NCBI GenBank assembly: GCA_030450335.1
Contig: JAKDIS010000057.1
Coordinates: 1 to 15,129 of the forward strand
Length of the DNA: 15,129 bases
DNA from: Corynebacterium sp.
Lineage (GTDB): Bacteria > Actinomycetota > Actinomycetes > Mycobacteriales > Mycobacteriaceae
Direction of reading: 5' to 3'
Shown piece by piece: positions 14,247-15,129 of this stretch. The first letter of the stretch is position 1. The number at the start of each line of letters is the position of its first letter. A model generated the notes under the pieces. The model did not search any database. It was given only the letters and a program-made list of their open reading frames with translations, and was not told the origin of the DNA. Both the position numbers and the translations under genes were made by a program.

Positions 14247-14912
14247 CTACCGGTTCCAGAACTCCGAGACGTCCAGCCCGAAGCCGGCGAGGGTGCGCCG
14301 CAGCAGGGGCAGCGACAGCCCGATCACGCTGGAGGGATCGCCCTCGATCCGGTCGATGAACCAGCCGCCCAGGGCCTCGAGGGTGAACGCACCGGCGCAC
14401 TGCAGGGGCTCGCCGGTGGCGGCGTAGGCCTCGATGTCGCGGTCGGACGCGTCGGCGAAGTGGACCACGGTCTCGCTGGCGCCGGTCACGGTCTCGTGGC
14501 CGGCTGCACCCAGGAAGGTCACGGCGTGCCCGGTGACCAGGGTGGCGCTCCTGCCGCGCTGCTGACGCCACCGCTGCACGGTGCGCTCGGCGGTCAGGGG
14601 CTTGCCCTGCAGTTCGCCGTCGAGCAGCAGCATGGAGTCTGCGGCGACGACGACGCTGCCCGGGTCGAGCCGGTCGGCGTACTGGGTGAGCACCGCCTGC
14701 GACTTGGTCTGCGCGAGGTGGCAGACGACCTGCGCGGAGGTGGGGGAGGCCACGCGTGTGTGCAGGTCGGCGACGGCGGCGTCCTCGTCCACCCCGGGGA
14801 CCAGGATGGACGGCTCGACGCCGGCGGAGCGCAGGATCGACAGGCGAGAGGGGGAGGAGGACGCGAGGACGAAGGTGCGCCCAGGAGTGCGCCCAGGAGT
14901 GCGCTCAGGCAC
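14247..14912 (-). CDS. maf: Maf-family nucleoside triphosphate pyrophosphatase
   Basis: A house-cleaning enzyme family that hydrolyses non-canonical or modified (d)NTPs to the monophosphate and pyrophosphate; some members are linked to septum inhibition. From the GTG at 14912 it has 221 residues. Motifs: LASSSPSRLSILRSAGV (the substrate-binding S..R..L segment), DSMLLLDGELQGKPL with the catalytic Asp, LVTGHAVTF, QCAGAFTLEALGGWFIDRIEG and SSVIGLSLPLL. The start GTG overlaps the end of accE by 8 bp and has no ribosome site of its own, so coupling to accE is likely; no other start codon lies between it and the conserved domain. A 12-bp tandem duplication gives RTPGRTPG just before the first beta strand. 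This gene separates accE from the repeat/pseudogene segment. Confidence 0.93.
   Translation of the reverse strand: MPERTPGRTPGRTFVLASSSPSRLSILRSAGVEPSILVPGVDEDAAVADLHTRVASPTSAQVVCHLAQTKSQAVLTQYADRLDPGSVVVAADSMLLLDGELQGKPLTAERTVQRWRQQRGRSATLVTGHAVTFLGAAGHETVTGASETVVHFADASDRDIEAYAATGEPLQCAGAFTLEALGGWFIDRIEGDPSSVIGLSLPLLRRTLAGFGLDVSEFWNR
14877..14900. repeat. 12-bp tandem duplication at the 5' end of maf
   Basis: GCGCCCAGGAGT occurs twice in a row (14877-14888, 14889-14900), followed by a partial third copy GCGCTCAGG. In the maf frame it encodes RTPGRTPG at residues 4-11, a non-conserved N-terminal extension. Confidence 0.85.
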
Positions 14913-15129
14913 GGAAGCCGGTGGGGTTGAAGTTCCGCGCGCCGCGGAGGCGTTCGGTGGGGGTTCCCCAGGTGCCGCGGGAGGTGGTGCGGGCGCGCAG
15001 CCGGTTGATCTCACGGGGGTCGGCGCCGGTGCCGGAGGAGGCGGACTCGGCCACGAGGACGGCCAGGGCGCGGGCGATGGCCTCGGTCTCGACCTCGTCG
15101 GGGTGGCCCTTGACGACGGTGAAGGGCAC
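14905..15129 (-). CDS. accE: Acyl-CoA carboxylase epsilon subunit, 5' end at or beyond the window edge
   Basis: Small, non-catalytic subunit that binds the alpha and beta subunits of actinobacterial acyl-CoA carboxylases and stabilises or activates the complex. The visible 74 residues show VVKGHPDEVETEAIARALAV at the N-terminal side and a Trp/Arg/Pro-rich end (TWGTPTERLRGARNFNPTGFR). These two segments define the family, separated by a variable acidic/polar stretch. The first complete codon at the edge is GTG (15129-15127), which could be the start or an internal Val; a few more residues upstream are likely. It overlaps maf by 8 bp. By family context the AccD beta subunit genes would lie just outside the window, completing an accD-accE-maf-sseA-accBC locus. 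Confidence 0.88.
   Translation of the reverse strand: MPFTVVKGHPDEVETEAIARALAVLVAESASSGTGADPREINRLRARTTSRGTWGTPTERLRGARNFNPTGFRA

Noticed and set aside
13624..14571. 315-codon minus-strand frame spanning the repeats and the end of maf
   Set aside because: Only its middle (about residues 151-247) is protein-like and is reported as a pseudogene fragment. The first 110 residues are a shadow of maf.
1..15129. CRISPR arrays, tRNA/rRNA genes, insertion sequences, prophage genes, riboswitches
   Set aside because: I looked for evenly spaced repeats, tRNA-like T-loop sequences, transposase or integrase motifs and known leader motifs and found none.

Overview
The window looks like chromosomal DNA of a high-GC member of the Corynebacteriales, most likely a Corynebacterium. 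Four things point that way. The gene order accE-maf-sseA-accBC and the upp / pmmB-punA / amidohydrolase block are characteristic of that order. The AccBC protein fits the corynebacterial AccBC/AccA3 type closely. Codons end strongly in G or C. A near-consensus corynebacterial LexA box is present. The genus is an inference from memory of these families, not from a search.

Layout, left to right. (1) Positions 1-920, minus strand: the 5' part of a DUF222/13E12-type protein that runs off the left edge, preceded by a promoter with an embedded SOS box. (2) Positions 1064-3942, minus strand: a four-gene run consisting of a small helical, weakly WXG100-like protein, a NlpC/P60 hydrolase without a signal peptide, a 72-residue basic protein, and a 432-residue protein with two related domains joined by an acidic linker. 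(3) Positions 4004-9230: nucleobase and nucleoside salvage, with upp on the plus strand converging on the coupled pair punA-pmmB on the minus strand. Divergent from punA is an M20 amidohydrolase, which converges with and overlaps a DUF1707 membrane protein. (4) Positions 9267-12607, minus strand: accBC, the biotinylated alpha subunit of acyl-CoA carboxylase, with glycerol kinase glpK fused to it by a 1-bp stop/start overlap. (5) Positions 12717-15129, minus strand: sseA, then a decayed DUF559-like gene fragment lying between two copies of a long palindromic repeat, then maf and accE at the right edge.

How the genes work together. PunA releases ribose-1-phosphate from purine nucleosides. PmmB carries the EEAIG signature of PGM2-like mutases and may convert that product to ribose-5-phosphate. 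Upp captures uracil with PRPP. AccBC and AccE are two parts of the acyl-CoA carboxylase that supplies malonyl-CoA and longer carboxyacyl-CoAs for fatty and mycolic acid synthesis, and GlpK supplies glycerol-3-phosphate, the lipid backbone. The accBC-glpK junction therefore joins acyl precursor and glycerol backbone supply.

The points most worth a second look are the SOS box on the DUF222 gene, the palindromic repeat pair around the pseudogene, the signal-peptide-less NlpC/P60 operon, the dyad upstream of accBC, and a recurring -10-to-start-codon spacing that suggests leaderless transcripts for four genes. I see no tRNA, rRNA, CRISPR array, insertion sequence or phage gene.
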